The position numbers were made by a program, and so were the translations under genes. Under the pieces are notes generated by a model, which did no database searches, had not been told where the DNA came from, and saw only the letters and a program-made list of their open reading frames with translations. Below, piece by piece: positions 8,338 to 16,329 of a DNA stretch of 64,000 bases (positions are counted from its first letter, which is position 1; every line of letters starts with the position of its first letter). This DNA comes from Deinococcus sonorensis KR-87 (GTDB taxonomy: Bacteria; Deinococcota; Deinococci; Deinococcales; Deinococcaceae): assembly GCF_040256395.1 (NCBI RefSeq), contig NZ_CP158297.1, forward strand, positions 372,001 through 436,000. The letters are read 5' to 3'.

Positions 8338-8829
8338 TCAGACCGGCGGAAGGATCTCCATGTGGTGCCGCGCGGCGACCTCGATCACCCGCTGGACATC
8401 GATATCCGCCGGCATGGCGGCCGGGGCAGTGCCGCTGACGGGGGTGCCGAGCTCCTCGAAGAAGCGCTCATGCGACCCGCCGGGAGAGACCAGGATCAGC
8501 ATTCGCGCCGGACGGCCACTGGTGTTCACAAAGGCATGCGGCGTGCCCCGGGGGACGACCGTGCGGTCGCCGGGGGTCAGCAGGACCTGGTGGTCGCCCA
8601 CCTGGAACGTCACCTCGCCTTCCAGTCCGAAAAACGCTTCCTCTTCAAGCGGCTGGCGGTGCGGTGGCGTGCCGGCGCCGGGCGGGACCAGCGCCTCGAA
8701 CATCGAATAGGCGCCGAGCGTATCGGCGGCGCGCAGCTGGAAGGTGACCTGCACGCCCAGCACCTCCAGACGGAGAGGGGTGCGTTCCAGCGGGCGGGTG
8801 TGGTCAGGGTGGGCGGTTGAGTCGGTCAT
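8338..8829 (-). CDS. Cupin domain protein (cupin 1)
   Basis: A 163-residue single-cupin protein with no signal peptide. The cupin barrel spans about residues 25-125, with a metal-site-like PPHRQPLEEEAFFGLEGE stretch and the second cupin motif PGDRTVVPRGTPHAF. Both ligand-type histidines and a glutamate are visible. The C-terminal tail ends in a HHMEILPP-type segment. It is related to the cupin at 13321-13833, which has a parallel tail (KYGIELLP). Both lie next to a large ATP-binding regulator. This one lies downstream of the NB-ARC/LuxR gene on the same strand, 220 bp away. A small-molecule enzyme or sensor role is possible; the substrate is unknown. Confidence 0.82.
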   Translation of the reverse strand: MTDSTAHPDHTRPLERTPLRLEVLGVQVTFQLRAADTLGAYSMFEALVPPGAGTPPHRQPLEEEAFFGLEGEVTFQVGDHQVLLTPGDRTVVPRGTPHAFVNTSGRPARMLILVSPGGSHERFFEELGTPVSGTAPAAMPADIDVQRVIEVAARHHMEILPPV

Positions 8830-9052
8830 CAGGGTCTCCTTATCGCGTCGCCTGCAGGGTGCCCGGCGCTGCGGTGAGCGGACGCGCTGTCGTCGTCCGC
8901 CGCTGAGATCACCCTAGGTTCCCGGCCGCGCCGCGGCATCCCCAGGATTCGGGAACCGGCTGCACCCCCAGATCTCGGGGGCGTCACGGCGGCCCCGGAT
9001 GCCTGAGCCCGGCGGTTCCCTGATCGCGCTGGCCGGGCGAACGTTCCGCAGG

Positions 9053-11341
9053 TCAGATCAACCCGTGGTCCACCGCGTAGCGCAGGGCCGAGGCCCGGTT
9101 GCGCACGCCAAATTTAGACAAGATCGCGCTGACCTGGTCGTTGGTGGTGTACACCCCGGTGCCGCGGCGCGCGGCGATCTGTTTGTTGCTCAACCCGGCT
9201 GCCAACAGCGCGAGCACTTCCTGTTCGGCCGCCGTGAGCCGCACCGACCCGGCGTCCAGCGGCGCCGACACGGACCGCCGGACCGCGCCGCTGGGGGAAA
9301 GCGCCTCCGCAACGGCCGCCACCGGGTCCAGCCCGCGGCCCTCTTCATACGCGGCGTCGAACAGCGCCGCGGCACTGCCGGCGCGCAGCTGGTCCAGCAC
9401 CGGCCCGAACAGCGCCGGTTCCAGTTGGGTGGAGATGTTGCGCTCGGTCCGCAGCGCCGCCGCGGCGCCCAGCAGGCGCGCGGCCCGCTCGACGTGGTGC
9501 TCCATGGCGGCCACCACCGCAAAGCCGTACAGGCAGGCGGCCAGTTCGGCTGGGTCGTCGGTCGCGTCTGCCCCACGCAGGCCGCGCTGCAGCAGCGTCG
9601 TGGCAGCCGCGCAGTCGCCCTGCCGGACCCGGCACCCGGCGAGCCCCAGCGCGCTCCAGGTGGCCATGTTCTGCTCCCCGGTGGCGCTGCCGATCTCCAG
9701 GGCCGCCTGCAGCGCCGCGGTGGCGGCCTCCAGTTCAGCGCGCAGGGCGTGGGTCCAGCCCACCACCCCGTGAGCGAACAGCGCCAGCCACGGGCGCCGG
9801 AGGTGCGCTGCGGTGACGAGCGCCGCCCGGCAGGCGTCCAGCGCCTCGTCCGCTCGGTCCAGGTAGGCCATCAGCGCCATGCTGAGCAGAGTGGCGGCGT
9901 AGGCCGCGCGCAGCGGATCACCCGCCTGGCGGAACTGTGTCGCGCTGGCCCGGGCATGCGCGACCGCCTGTTCAAAATCGCCACGCCGGAACGCCAGCCA
10001 GGTCAAGGCGTACCGCCCGCTGGCCAGCACCTCCGCCGGGACGGCCGGATGCTGGATGAGCAGCTCCAGGCGGCCGCCGGCGCGGTCGTCGGCACTGATG
10101 GCCCACGCCCAGGCGCAGTTCCATGCCACCTCCCCGGCCGCGGAAAAGTCCTGCACGTCCAGGCCGTGCTGCAAGGCCGCCAGCAGGTTCGGCTGTTCGG
10201 CCGTGACCCGCGCCAGCCACGCCACCTGCCCGGCGCCCTCGAGGCCCTGCTGCACCTCGGCGCTCCAGCGCCGGTAGTAACTGGCGTGGCGTTCACGCAT
10301 CACGGCGAGTTCCTGACGCGCCTGCAGCTGCTCCAGCGCGTAATCGCGCAGCGTCTCCAGCATGATGAACCTGGGCGTCCCCCCATCGAGCCGCTGCACC
10401 AAGCTTTTCTCGACCAGGGACCCCAGGGCGTCGAGCACATCAACGCCCGGCCCCCGGCACACGTCCTCAGCCGCCTCGAACGACCACCCGCCGACGAACA
10501 CGCCAAGCCGGGCGAACAGCTGCCGTTCCGGTTCGGACAGCAGCTGATAACTCCAGTCGATGGTGGACCGCAACGTCTGCTGCCGCGACGGCAGGTCGCG
10601 CGCGCCGCCGCCCAGCAGGTTGAGCCGCTGATCGTTCAGCCGCTCGAGCAGGACCGGCGGAGGAAACAGCCGCACGCGCGCCGCCGCGAGTTCAATGGCC
10701 AGCGGCAGCCCGTCCAGGCGGCGGCAGATCTCGGCGACGTCACCGCCGTGCGCCCCCTGCAGGGTGAAGGTGGGCAGCATCGCCCGCACGCGCTCGGTGA
10801 AGAGCGTCGCCGCTTCCGATGGTGCGTCGCCACGCCCCCGGATGGACAGGGGCGGCACCGCGTACTCGTGCTCGCCGTACACCCGCAGCGCCGCGCGGCT
10901 GGTGGCGAGCACCGTCAGGTCCGGTGCGGCCCGCAGGAGGGCCGCCACCGCATCCGCGGCGGGTACCAGGTGCTCGAAATTGTCCAGGATCAGCAGCAGC
11001 TGCTTGCCCCGCAGGTGGGCCTGCACGGCGCTCAGGGTGGCTTCGTTCGACTCCTGGACGCCCAGCGTCCGGGCGATCACCGGCAGCACGTGGTCGGCCT
11101 GCTGCACCGCCGCCAGCGGGACGAACACCGTCCCGTCGCGGTACTGCCCGGCCAGCTGCCGGGCGACCGCCAGCGCCAACCGCGTCTTCCCGACGCCCCC
11201 CGGCCCGGTGAGCGTCAGCAGCGACACGTCGGGCCAGTTCAGGATCTCTCGGACGCTCGCCAGTTCCTGCGCCCGGCCGATCAGCGACGTCACCGGCTCC
11301 AGCACGCTCCGTGCCACCGCCGCCGTTCGATCACCGGTCAT
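9053..11341 (-). CDS. NB-ARC/LuxR-type ATP-binding transcriptional regulator
   Basis: A 762-residue STAND-class regulator. The N-terminal NB-ARC-like ATPase begins at residue 21 ([10 protein letters not shown]), with Walker [10 protein letters not shown] at 45-53 and Walker [12 protein letters not shown] around 110-121. A TPR-like helical region fills the middle. The C-terminus is a LuxR helix-turn-helix ([22 protein letters not shown], about 698-762). Such proteins activate transcription when an inducer relieves autoinhibition. The start at 11341 is preceded, six bases away, by a -10-like TAGAAT, implying a leaderless mRNA. The adjacent cupin gene is a candidate target. Confidence 0.9.
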   Translation of the reverse strand: MTGDRTAAVARSVLEPVTSLIGRAQELASVREILNWPDVSLLTLTGPGGVGKTRLALAVARQLAGQYRDGTVFVPLAAVQQADHVLPVIARTLGVQESNEATLSAVQAHLRGKQLLLILDNFEHLVPAADAVAALLRAAPDLTVLATSRAALRVYGEHEYAVPPLSIRGRGDAPSEAATLFTERVRAMLPTFTLQGAHGGDVAEICRRLDGLPLAIELAAARVRLFPPPVLLERLNDQRLNLLGGGARDLPSRQQTLRSTIDWSYQLLSEPERQLFARLGVFVGGWSFEAAEDVCRGPGVDVLDALGSLVEKSLVQRLDGGTPRFIMLETLRDYALEQLQARQELAVMRERHASYYRRWSAEVQQGLEGAGQVAWLARVTAEQPNLLAALQHGLDVQDFSAAGEVAWNCAWAWAISADDRAGGRLELLIQHPAVPAEVLASGRYALTWLAFRRGDFEQAVAHARASATQFRQAGDPLRAAYAATLLSMALMAYLDRADEALDACRAALVTAAHLRRPWLALFAHGVVGWTHALRAELEAATAALQAALEIGSATGEQNMATWSALGLAGCRVRQGDCAAATTLLQRGLRGADATDDPAELAACLYGFAVVAAMEHHVERAARLLGAAAALRTERNISTQLEPALFGPVLDQLRAGSAAALFDAAYEEGRGLDPVAAVAEALSPSGAVRRSVSAPLDAGSVRLTAAEQEVLALLAAGLSNKQIAARRGTGVYTTNDQVSAILSKFGVRNRASALRYAVDHGLI

Positions 11342-11347
11342 CCGCCC

Positions 11348-11353
11348 ATTCTA
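11348..11353 (-). promoter_or_regulatory. -10-like TAGAAT for the NB-ARC/LuxR gene, leaderless spacing
   Basis: On the minus strand TAGAAT ends six bases before the ATG at 11341. No ribosome site is visible, as expected for a leaderless transcript. Confidence 0.5.
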
Positions 11354-11576
11354 CCGGCCGTCCGGCGGGCCGGGCGTCCATCTGCAGTGGCCCGTCCGCA
11401 GGCGGGCCGGGGCCCCCCAGGAATTCGGGATGACCGTGGAGCGCCGCGCTCGTACCTTGACCTCAGGCCGCAGCGCCCCCCGGACCACCCCGGGTGTTCC
11501 TCCGTCCATCCGTTTCACGCGCCGTCTCGGCCGCCGCCCGCCAGCGGTGGTGTCCGCCTGTTCCCCAGGAGTCCGC

Positions 11577-12143
11577 ATGTTCTTTCAGATTGAGTCCGCT
11601 CCCGAACCTCCGGAATACAGCTTCACGATGACGGTCGACGCCCTGGCGCAACGCGACGCCCGCTTCGCCCGCCTCTCTACCCTCCGCGCCCGGGGCATCC
11701 TCGCCGACGTTGTTCAGGACAGCGCGGACCTGCAGAACGTTCACCTCCGCTTGGGGGACGGGCGCGCCGCGTGGCGCGGCACGCCCGGGCAGCTCAATGA
11801 GGACGGCTCGCTTCGGCCGCGTCCATTCCACGGCTGGAGCGAGGACGCCCTGAGCTACGGACTCGGTCTGGACCTCGGGCGTCCCCGGGTCCGGGTGATG
11901 CCCGCCACTGACCTGCTGGCTGCGCTGCGGAGCTGGCCGGCCGGTCTGGTGTACGCCTTCCACCGCCGGCCCGGGCCGGCGCCCGCCCTCGCGCGCCGAC
12001 TGAACCTCAGCGCCTTCATCGACCGTCTGGAAGTGGAGTTCCTGGCCTCGCTGCCCGGCCGGGACCTCGCGGCCATCCGGGCCCATCGCCTGTCTGCGGA
12101 CGGGCAGCTGGACATCTGGCGTTCGTCGCTTCAGGAGCTTTGA
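11577..12143 (+). CDS. Protein of unknown function, first gene of a pair
   Basis: A 188-residue soluble protein that I do not recognise. It has no signal peptide or membrane segment. Alternating charged and hydrophobic segments suggest a compact alpha/beta fold, with regions such as PFHGWSEDALSYGLGLDLG and RPRVRVMPATDLLAALRSWP. The start ATG 11577 follows AGGAG at good spacing. The next gene, a zinc-ribbon/MBL protein, begins one base after its stop codon, so the two are one transcription unit and probably work together. Confidence 0.75.
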   Translation: MFFQIESAPEPPEYSFTMTVDALAQRDARFARLSTLRARGILADVVQDSADLQNVHLRLGDGRAAWRGTPGQLNEDGSLRPRPFHGWSEDALSYGLGLDLGRPRVRVMPATDLLAALRSWPAGLVYAFHRRPGPAPALARRLNLSAFIDRLEVEFLASLPGRDLAAIRAHRLSADGQLDIWRSSLQEL

Positions 12144-12144
12144 C

Positions 12145-12990
12145 ATGCAGCCGTCACCACGACTGACTACGCCGTCCACCCTCCAGCCGTACATCTGTGC
12201 CACCTGTGGGACCCAGCACGCCCCCACGGCGCGTCCGCCCCTGCGCTGCATCGTGTGTGAAGATGACCGGCAGTACGTCGGCTGGGGCGGGCAGGCCTGG
12301 ACCACCCTGGACGCCCTGCGCGCCTCGCACCGGCTGCACGTCCGGGAGGAGGAACCCGGCCTGCACAGCGTGAACGTCACGCCGTCCCTGATGATCGGAC
12401 AGCGCGCCCTGCTGGTGCAGGGCCACTCGGGCAATGTGCTGTGGGACTGCCTGCCGCTGATTGACGACGCCGGCGTCGCGGTCGTCGCGGCGCTGGGAGG
12501 CCTCAGCGCCATCGCCATCTCTCACCCGCACTATTACGGGGTGATGGTCGAGTGGGCCCACGCGTTCGGAGTCCCCATCTACCTGCATGCGGCGGATCGT
12601 GCGTGGGTCTGCCGGCCGGATCGGGCCGTGCGGTTCTGGGACGGCGCGTCCCTGCGGCTGGGCCCGGACGTGACTCTGCTGCACTGCGCAGGTCACTTTG
12701 AGGGCGGCGCCCTGCTGCACTGGGCCGGCGGCGCCGCGGGCCAGGGGGCGCTGCTGACCGGTGACCTGATCAACGTGGTGATGGACCGGCGCTGGGTCAG
12801 TTTCATGTACAGCTTTCCCAACCTGATTCCCCTGGGCGCGCGCGCGGTCCGCCGGATCGTGGCGGCGACGCAGGCGCTTCCGTTCGAGCGCCTGTATGCC
12901 GCCTGGGACGGCAAAGTGGTGCGTCAGGACGCCCAGGCGGCCGTGCGGCGGTCCGCTGAGCGCTACCTCGCGGCGCTGGACGCCAGCTGA
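12145..12990 (+). CDS. Zinc-ribbon plus metallo-beta-lactamase-fold protein
   Basis: A 281-residue protein. Near residues 18-39 it has CATCGT and CIVCED, two CxxC pairs suggesting a small zinc ribbon. The rest is a metallo-beta-lactamase fold: SHPHYYG in place of the canonical HxHxDH, a later LHCAGHFEGG supplying a histidine, and LLTGDLI supplying the bridging aspartate. The altered first motif suggests non-standard metal binding or activity. Related single-gene proteins are annotated only as MBL-fold hydrolases. It starts one base after the preceding stop codon. A GC-rich hairpin follows at 13006-13040. Confidence 0.85.
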   Translation: MQPSPRLTTPSTLQPYICATCGTQHAPTARPPLRCIVCEDDRQYVGWGGQAWTTLDALRASHRLHVREEEPGLHSVNVTPSLMIGQRALLVQGHSGNVLWDCLPLIDDAGVAVVAALGGLSAIAISHPHYYGVMVEWAHAFGVPIYLHAADRAWVCRPDRAVRFWDGASLRLGPDVTLLHCAGHFEGGALLHWAGGAAGQGALLTGDLINVVMDRRWVSFMYSFPNLIPLGARAVRRIVAATQALPFERLYAAWDGKVVRQDAQAAVRRSAERYLAALDAS

Positions 12991-13320
12991 GCGAGACGTG
13001 TCGCTGACCACCCACTGGGGCCCGCCCTAGTGGGGTGGTCGGCCGATGGCGTGCAGACGTACGGCGAACGAACCCGCAGCCGGTGGGGAGGGCGCGCGGC
13101 GTCCGTGTGGGCGCGTTGGTGATCAGCGCGCGCCGGACAGGCGCAGGGCCGAAGGCACCCCGCCCGGACCGGACAGGTGAACCAATCCCTCCGGCCCCGG
13201 GCCGCGCCCACTGACCTCCAACCGCTTCTGCTGGATCAGGTCCAACCTGACACGCCCACGCGTGCCGAGCCGGGCCTGGTTCAGCAGAGGTCGCCTGGGC
13301 ACGGCGGCCGGGACGTGAGC
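12991..13320. other. Intergenic, holds a terminator-like hairpin only
   Basis: After the MBL stop I see a hairpin (13006-13040) and otherwise no gene or repeat before the end of the convergent cupin gene at 13321. Confidence 0.5.
13006..13040 (+). terminator. Imperfect GC-rich hairpin after the MBL gene
   Basis: GACCACCCACT (13006-13016) pairs with AGTGGGGTGGTC (13029-13040), with one bulged base, 16 bp after the stop codon. There is no clear U-tract, so intrinsic termination is uncertain. Confidence 0.4.
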
Positions 13321-13833
13321 TCAGGGGCGCCCGGCGGGGTCCGGGGCCGGCAGCGCGTGCGCAGGCAGCAGCTCAATGCCGTATTTGGCGGCGGTGGCGC
13401 CGAGCCGCGCGAGGTCCGGCGGGCCGGCTGGCGCCTCGTTCAGCAGCGCCGCGAAGCGTGGGTAGAACTGCTCGAAGCCGGGCGGGGTGGCGAACACCCA
13501 GTGCCGGGCCGGACCGGGACCCGCGTTGTGGAAGGTGTGCGGCTGACCGGCTGGCAGGTACACCACGTCGCCGGGCCGGGCGGTCTGCCAGCCGTCCCGG
13601 CTGCCCACCTGGAGTTCGCCGTCCACCATGATGAACAGCTCGTCTTCGCGGTGGTGCAGGTGGGGGGGCGGGCCACCGCCCGGCTGGGTCGTGACCAGGC
13701 CCAGCGCGAACACGCCGTCCGTGTCGCGGCCGGTGAGTTTGAAGGTCACCTCCTCGCCCGGAGCGGTGACCGGCTGGCCTTCAGCGGCGCGAATCAGGCG
13801 GGGGGTGGGAACGGGCGTGCTGGGTGCAGTCAT
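13321..13833 (-). CDS. Cupin domain protein (cupin 2)
   Basis: A 170-residue single-cupin protein. The metal-site motif PPPHLHHREDELFIMVDGE (two histidines and a glutamate) and the second motif PGDVVYLPAGQPHTFHN are both intact. It is a clear relative of the cupin at 8338-8829 in barrel layout and C-terminal tail. ATG 13833 was chosen because AGGAG lies eight bases upstream. The gene is divergent from the first SARP-like regulator (start 14032), sharing a 198-bp intergenic region, so it is a likely target of that regulator. The substrate is unknown. Confidence 0.85.
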   Translation of the reverse strand: MTAPSTPVPTPRLIRAAEGQPVTAPGEEVTFKLTGRDTDGVFALGLVTTQPGGGPPPHLHHREDELFIMVDGELQVGSRDGWQTARPGDVVYLPAGQPHTFHNAGPGPARHWVFATPPGFEQFYPRFAALLNEAPAGPPDLARLGATAAKYGIELLPAHALPAPDPAGRP

Positions 13834-14016
13834 GGGGGTTCTCCTGAGGTGCAGGCGGGCGGGAAAGAGAGGCTGAACGCGAGCGCCATGCCGCCGTTCA
13901 TGTCGCTCCTGTCGGGTCGTCGAGCCTGAGACGAGGCTAGGCAACGCCCGGTGGTTGAAGGATGTTGCGCCGCCCCAGCTGGACCGCGCCGCGCGCTTCC
14001 GCCGCGCCCGCTCTGG

Positions 14017-14022
14017 TATCCT
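14017..14022 (+). promoter_or_regulatory. -10-like TATCCT for the first SARP-like gene
   Basis: TATCCT ends nine bases before GTG 14032 and 15 before ATG 14038. No ribosome site precedes either codon, which favours a leaderless start at 14032. Confidence 0.4.
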
Positions 14023-14031
14023 GAGCGCACC

Positions 14032-16266
14032 GTGAACATGGCGTTGGAATGGCAGCTGTGCCTGCTCGGCCCGCCGCGGCTGGTGGCGCCGGACGGCCGG
14101 GAGGTGCGCTGCGAGGGCAGACCGCTCGCGCTGCTCGCCTACCTGGCGCTGGAAGGCCCGGCGCCGCGCTCGCGGCTCGCCGGGCTGTTGTGGCCGGAGC
14201 GGACCGAGGACGGCGCCCGCAACAACCTGGTGCAGCTCACCCGGCGGATGGCCCGGTCGTTCGGCGAGGAGCTGGTGGTGGGGCAGGACCTGCTCGGCCT
14301 CGCGGCGACGGTATCGGTGGATGCCCGCGCGCTGCTGGACGGGCAGCTGGCTCCGGTGCCGGACGGCGCGCTGCTGGACGGCGAGACGTTCGCGGGCACC
14401 CAGGACCTGGCCGACTGGCTGCTGGTGCAGCGCGAACGGATCGACGCGGCCCGCGCGCACCTGCTGGGCCTGGCGGCCCGCCACCACGAGGAGCAGGGCG
14501 ACTTTGCGCAGGCGGCGCAACTGACCCGGCGGGTCCTGAGCGTCGACCGGATGTCCGAGGAGGCGCACCGCAGCCTGATGCGCCAGCTGTACCTGTCGGG
14601 GGAGCCGGCCGGGGCCCTGGAGGTGTACCGGCAGCTCTGCGCCACCCTGACGCGAGAGCTGCACACCGAACCGATGCCAGAAACCCAGGAGCTGGCCCGC
14701 CAGATTGACCAGGGAAGCCACGCCCCGGCGCCGGCGCGCCCGGCGGCCAGCGTGCCGCTGGCGGCGCTGCGGCCCGCTCCGTTGACCGGCCGCGCGCAGG
14801 AGTGGGCGGCGATGGAAGAGGGGTGGCAGGCGGGGCAGTTCCTCATCGTCTCGGGCGAACCGGGCATGGGCAAGAGTCGCCTCGCGGCCGACTTCGCGGC
14901 GAGCAAGGGTCGGGTGCTGACCCTGGAAGCGCGGCCTGGGGACCGCCTGGCGCCGTACAGCACCACTGCCCGCAGCCTGCGCCGGGCGCTGGAGTTCTCG
15001 GGCGCCGAGCTGCCGCTGCCGGAGCGGCGCGTGCTCAGCTGGCTGCTGCCCGAGCTCACACCGCCGGGTGAAGTGCCGCCGGCACAGGCGGACCCGTCGC
15101 TCCAGCAGGTCATCCGGGCGGCGTTCGGCGTGACGCTGCAGGGCGTGGACGCGTACCTGTTCGACGACATGCAGTACGCCGACGACGCCAGCATCGAGGC
15201 GGGCTTCGTGCTGATCGACGCGATGTTCCCGCTGGGCCAGCCGGGGGGCCTGCCGCACTTCATCGCGGTGCACCGGCGCGACGACCTGCCGCCCTTCACC
15301 GCCCAGATCTTCGCCCGGCTGATGAACGCCGGTCAGGCGCGGCGGGTGGAGCTCGGTCCGCTGCCGGACCCGGCAGTGCGGGCGCTGATCGGTCAGCTGG
15401 GAGTCTCGCTGGCGCCTGAGCGCGTGGCGCACCTTGCGCGGGCCAGTGGGGGCAATGCCCTGTTCGTGCTGGAGTCGGTCAAGTCACTGCTCGAGGCGGG
15501 TGGCGACGCGGCGGAGAGCAGCGCGGTGCCGGCCCGGGTCAAGGAAGTGATCGCCGCGCGATTGGCCCGCCTGCCGAAAATGGCGCTGCAGGCCGCGCGG
15601 GCTGCGGCGGTGCTGCAACGCGACTTCGGCCCGGACTTGGTGGCCGAGGTGCTGGGCGCGCCGCTGCTGGAGGTGGTGGCGGCCTGGGATGACCTGGAGG
15701 GCGCGCAGATCATGCAGGGCGAGCGGTTTCATCACGACCTGGTGCAGGAGGCGGTGCTCGCCCACACGCCCGCCACCGTGCGGCGGCTGCTGCACCGCAG
15801 CGCGGCGCGGGTGCTGGCCCGCCAGGCCCACGCGCCCGCCCAGATCGCCCAGCACTGGCTGGACGGCGGCGAGCAGCGCGAGGCGGTGCCGTGGCTGCTG
15901 CGGGCGGGCGCGGCGGCCGGCGCGGCGCGTCGTCACCCGGAGGCCGCGGCGTTCTTCGAGCGCGCCGCCCGGCTGCTGGACGACGCTGGGAGCGACGAGG
16001 CATTCGACGCCTGGGAGCAGGGCGCGCGCGCCCGGGCCCATACCGCGGACCGTGAAGCGCACCAGCACGCTGTGAACGCCCTGCACGAGCGCGCGCAGGG
16101 GCCCCGCCAGACCGCGCGGGCCTGGCAGGTGCAGGCTGAACTGTTCGCCGCGCAGGCGCAGGGCGCGCAGGCAGCGCGCGCGGCGCGGCGCGGGCTGGCG
16201 GCGCTGGGCGACCTCAACGACCCGCAGCTGCGCGCTGGCCTGCGCGCCGTCCTGCCCGGCGAGTAA
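14032..16266 (+). CDS. SARP/AfsR-like regulator (wHTH-BTAD-AAA), copy 1
   Basis: A regulator of about 744 residues. It opens with an OmpR-like winged helix (LLGPPRLVAPDG, then LLAYLALEGPAPRSRLAGLLWPE) followed by a bacterial transcriptional activation domain, about residues 95-235. An ATPase module has Walker A SGEPGMGKS near 275 and Walker B LFDDMQYADDAS near 373, then a helical C-terminal part without a second DNA-binding domain. This is the layout of AfsR-type activators. Close paralogues lie at 16330-18375 (tandem) and 59468-61561. A GTG at 14032 or ATG at 14038 starts the protein; the -10 position favours the GTG. The divergent cupin gene is the nearest candidate target. Confidence 0.88.
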   Translation: MNMALEWQLCLLGPPRLVAPDGREVRCEGRPLALLAYLALEGPAPRSRLAGLLWPERTEDGARNNLVQLTRRMARSFGEELVVGQDLLGLAATVSVDARALLDGQLAPVPDGALLDGETFAGTQDLADWLLVQRERIDAARAHLLGLAARHHEEQGDFAQAAQLTRRVLSVDRMSEEAHRSLMRQLYLSGEPAGALEVYRQLCATLTRELHTEPMPETQELARQIDQGSHAPAPARPAASVPLAALRPAPLTGRAQEWAAMEEGWQAGQFLIVSGEPGMGKSRLAADFAASKGRVLTLEARPGDRLAPYSTTARSLRRALEFSGAELPLPERRVLSWLLPELTPPGEVPPAQADPSLQQVIRAAFGVTLQGVDAYLFDDMQYADDASIEAGFVLIDAMFPLGQPGGLPHFIAVHRRDDLPPFTAQIFARLMNAGQARRVELGPLPDPAVRALIGQLGVSLAPERVAHLARASGGNALFVLESVKSLLEAGGDAAESSAVPARVKEVIAARLARLPKMALQAARAAAVLQRDFGPDLVAEVLGAPLLEVVAAWDDLEGAQIMQGERFHHDLVQEAVLAHTPATVRRLLHRSAARVLARQAHAPAQIAQHWLDGGEQREAVPWLLRAGAAAGAARRHPEAAAFFERAARLLDDAGSDEAFDAWEQGARARAHTADREAHQHAVNALHERAQGPRQTARAWQVQAELFAAQAQGAQAARAARRGLAALGDLNDPQLRAGLRAVLPGE

Positions 16267-16317
16267 CGGTGGCGACCTGGCCGCCGCCCGTTTCACCTCC
16301 GGCCGCAGCGAACTTGC

Positions 16318-16323
16318 TAGCCT
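16318..16323 (+). promoter_or_regulatory. -10-like TAGCCT for the second SARP-like gene, leaderless spacing
   Basis: TAGCCT ends six bases before ATG 16330 with no useful ribosome site. The gene therefore probably has its own promoter despite following copy 1 by 63 bp. Confidence 0.45.
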
Positions 16324-16329
16324 GAGGGC

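Noticed and set aside
8999..11593. Long open frame on the plus strand over the NB-ARC/LuxR gene
   Set aside because: It is an antisense shadow in GC-rich DNA; the minus-strand frame has the conserved ATPase and LuxR motifs.
13321..15432. Continuous minus-strand frame through the cupin gene and the first SARP gene
   Set aside because: Only the 13321-13833 part has a domain and ribosome site; the rest is antisense to a conserved regulator.
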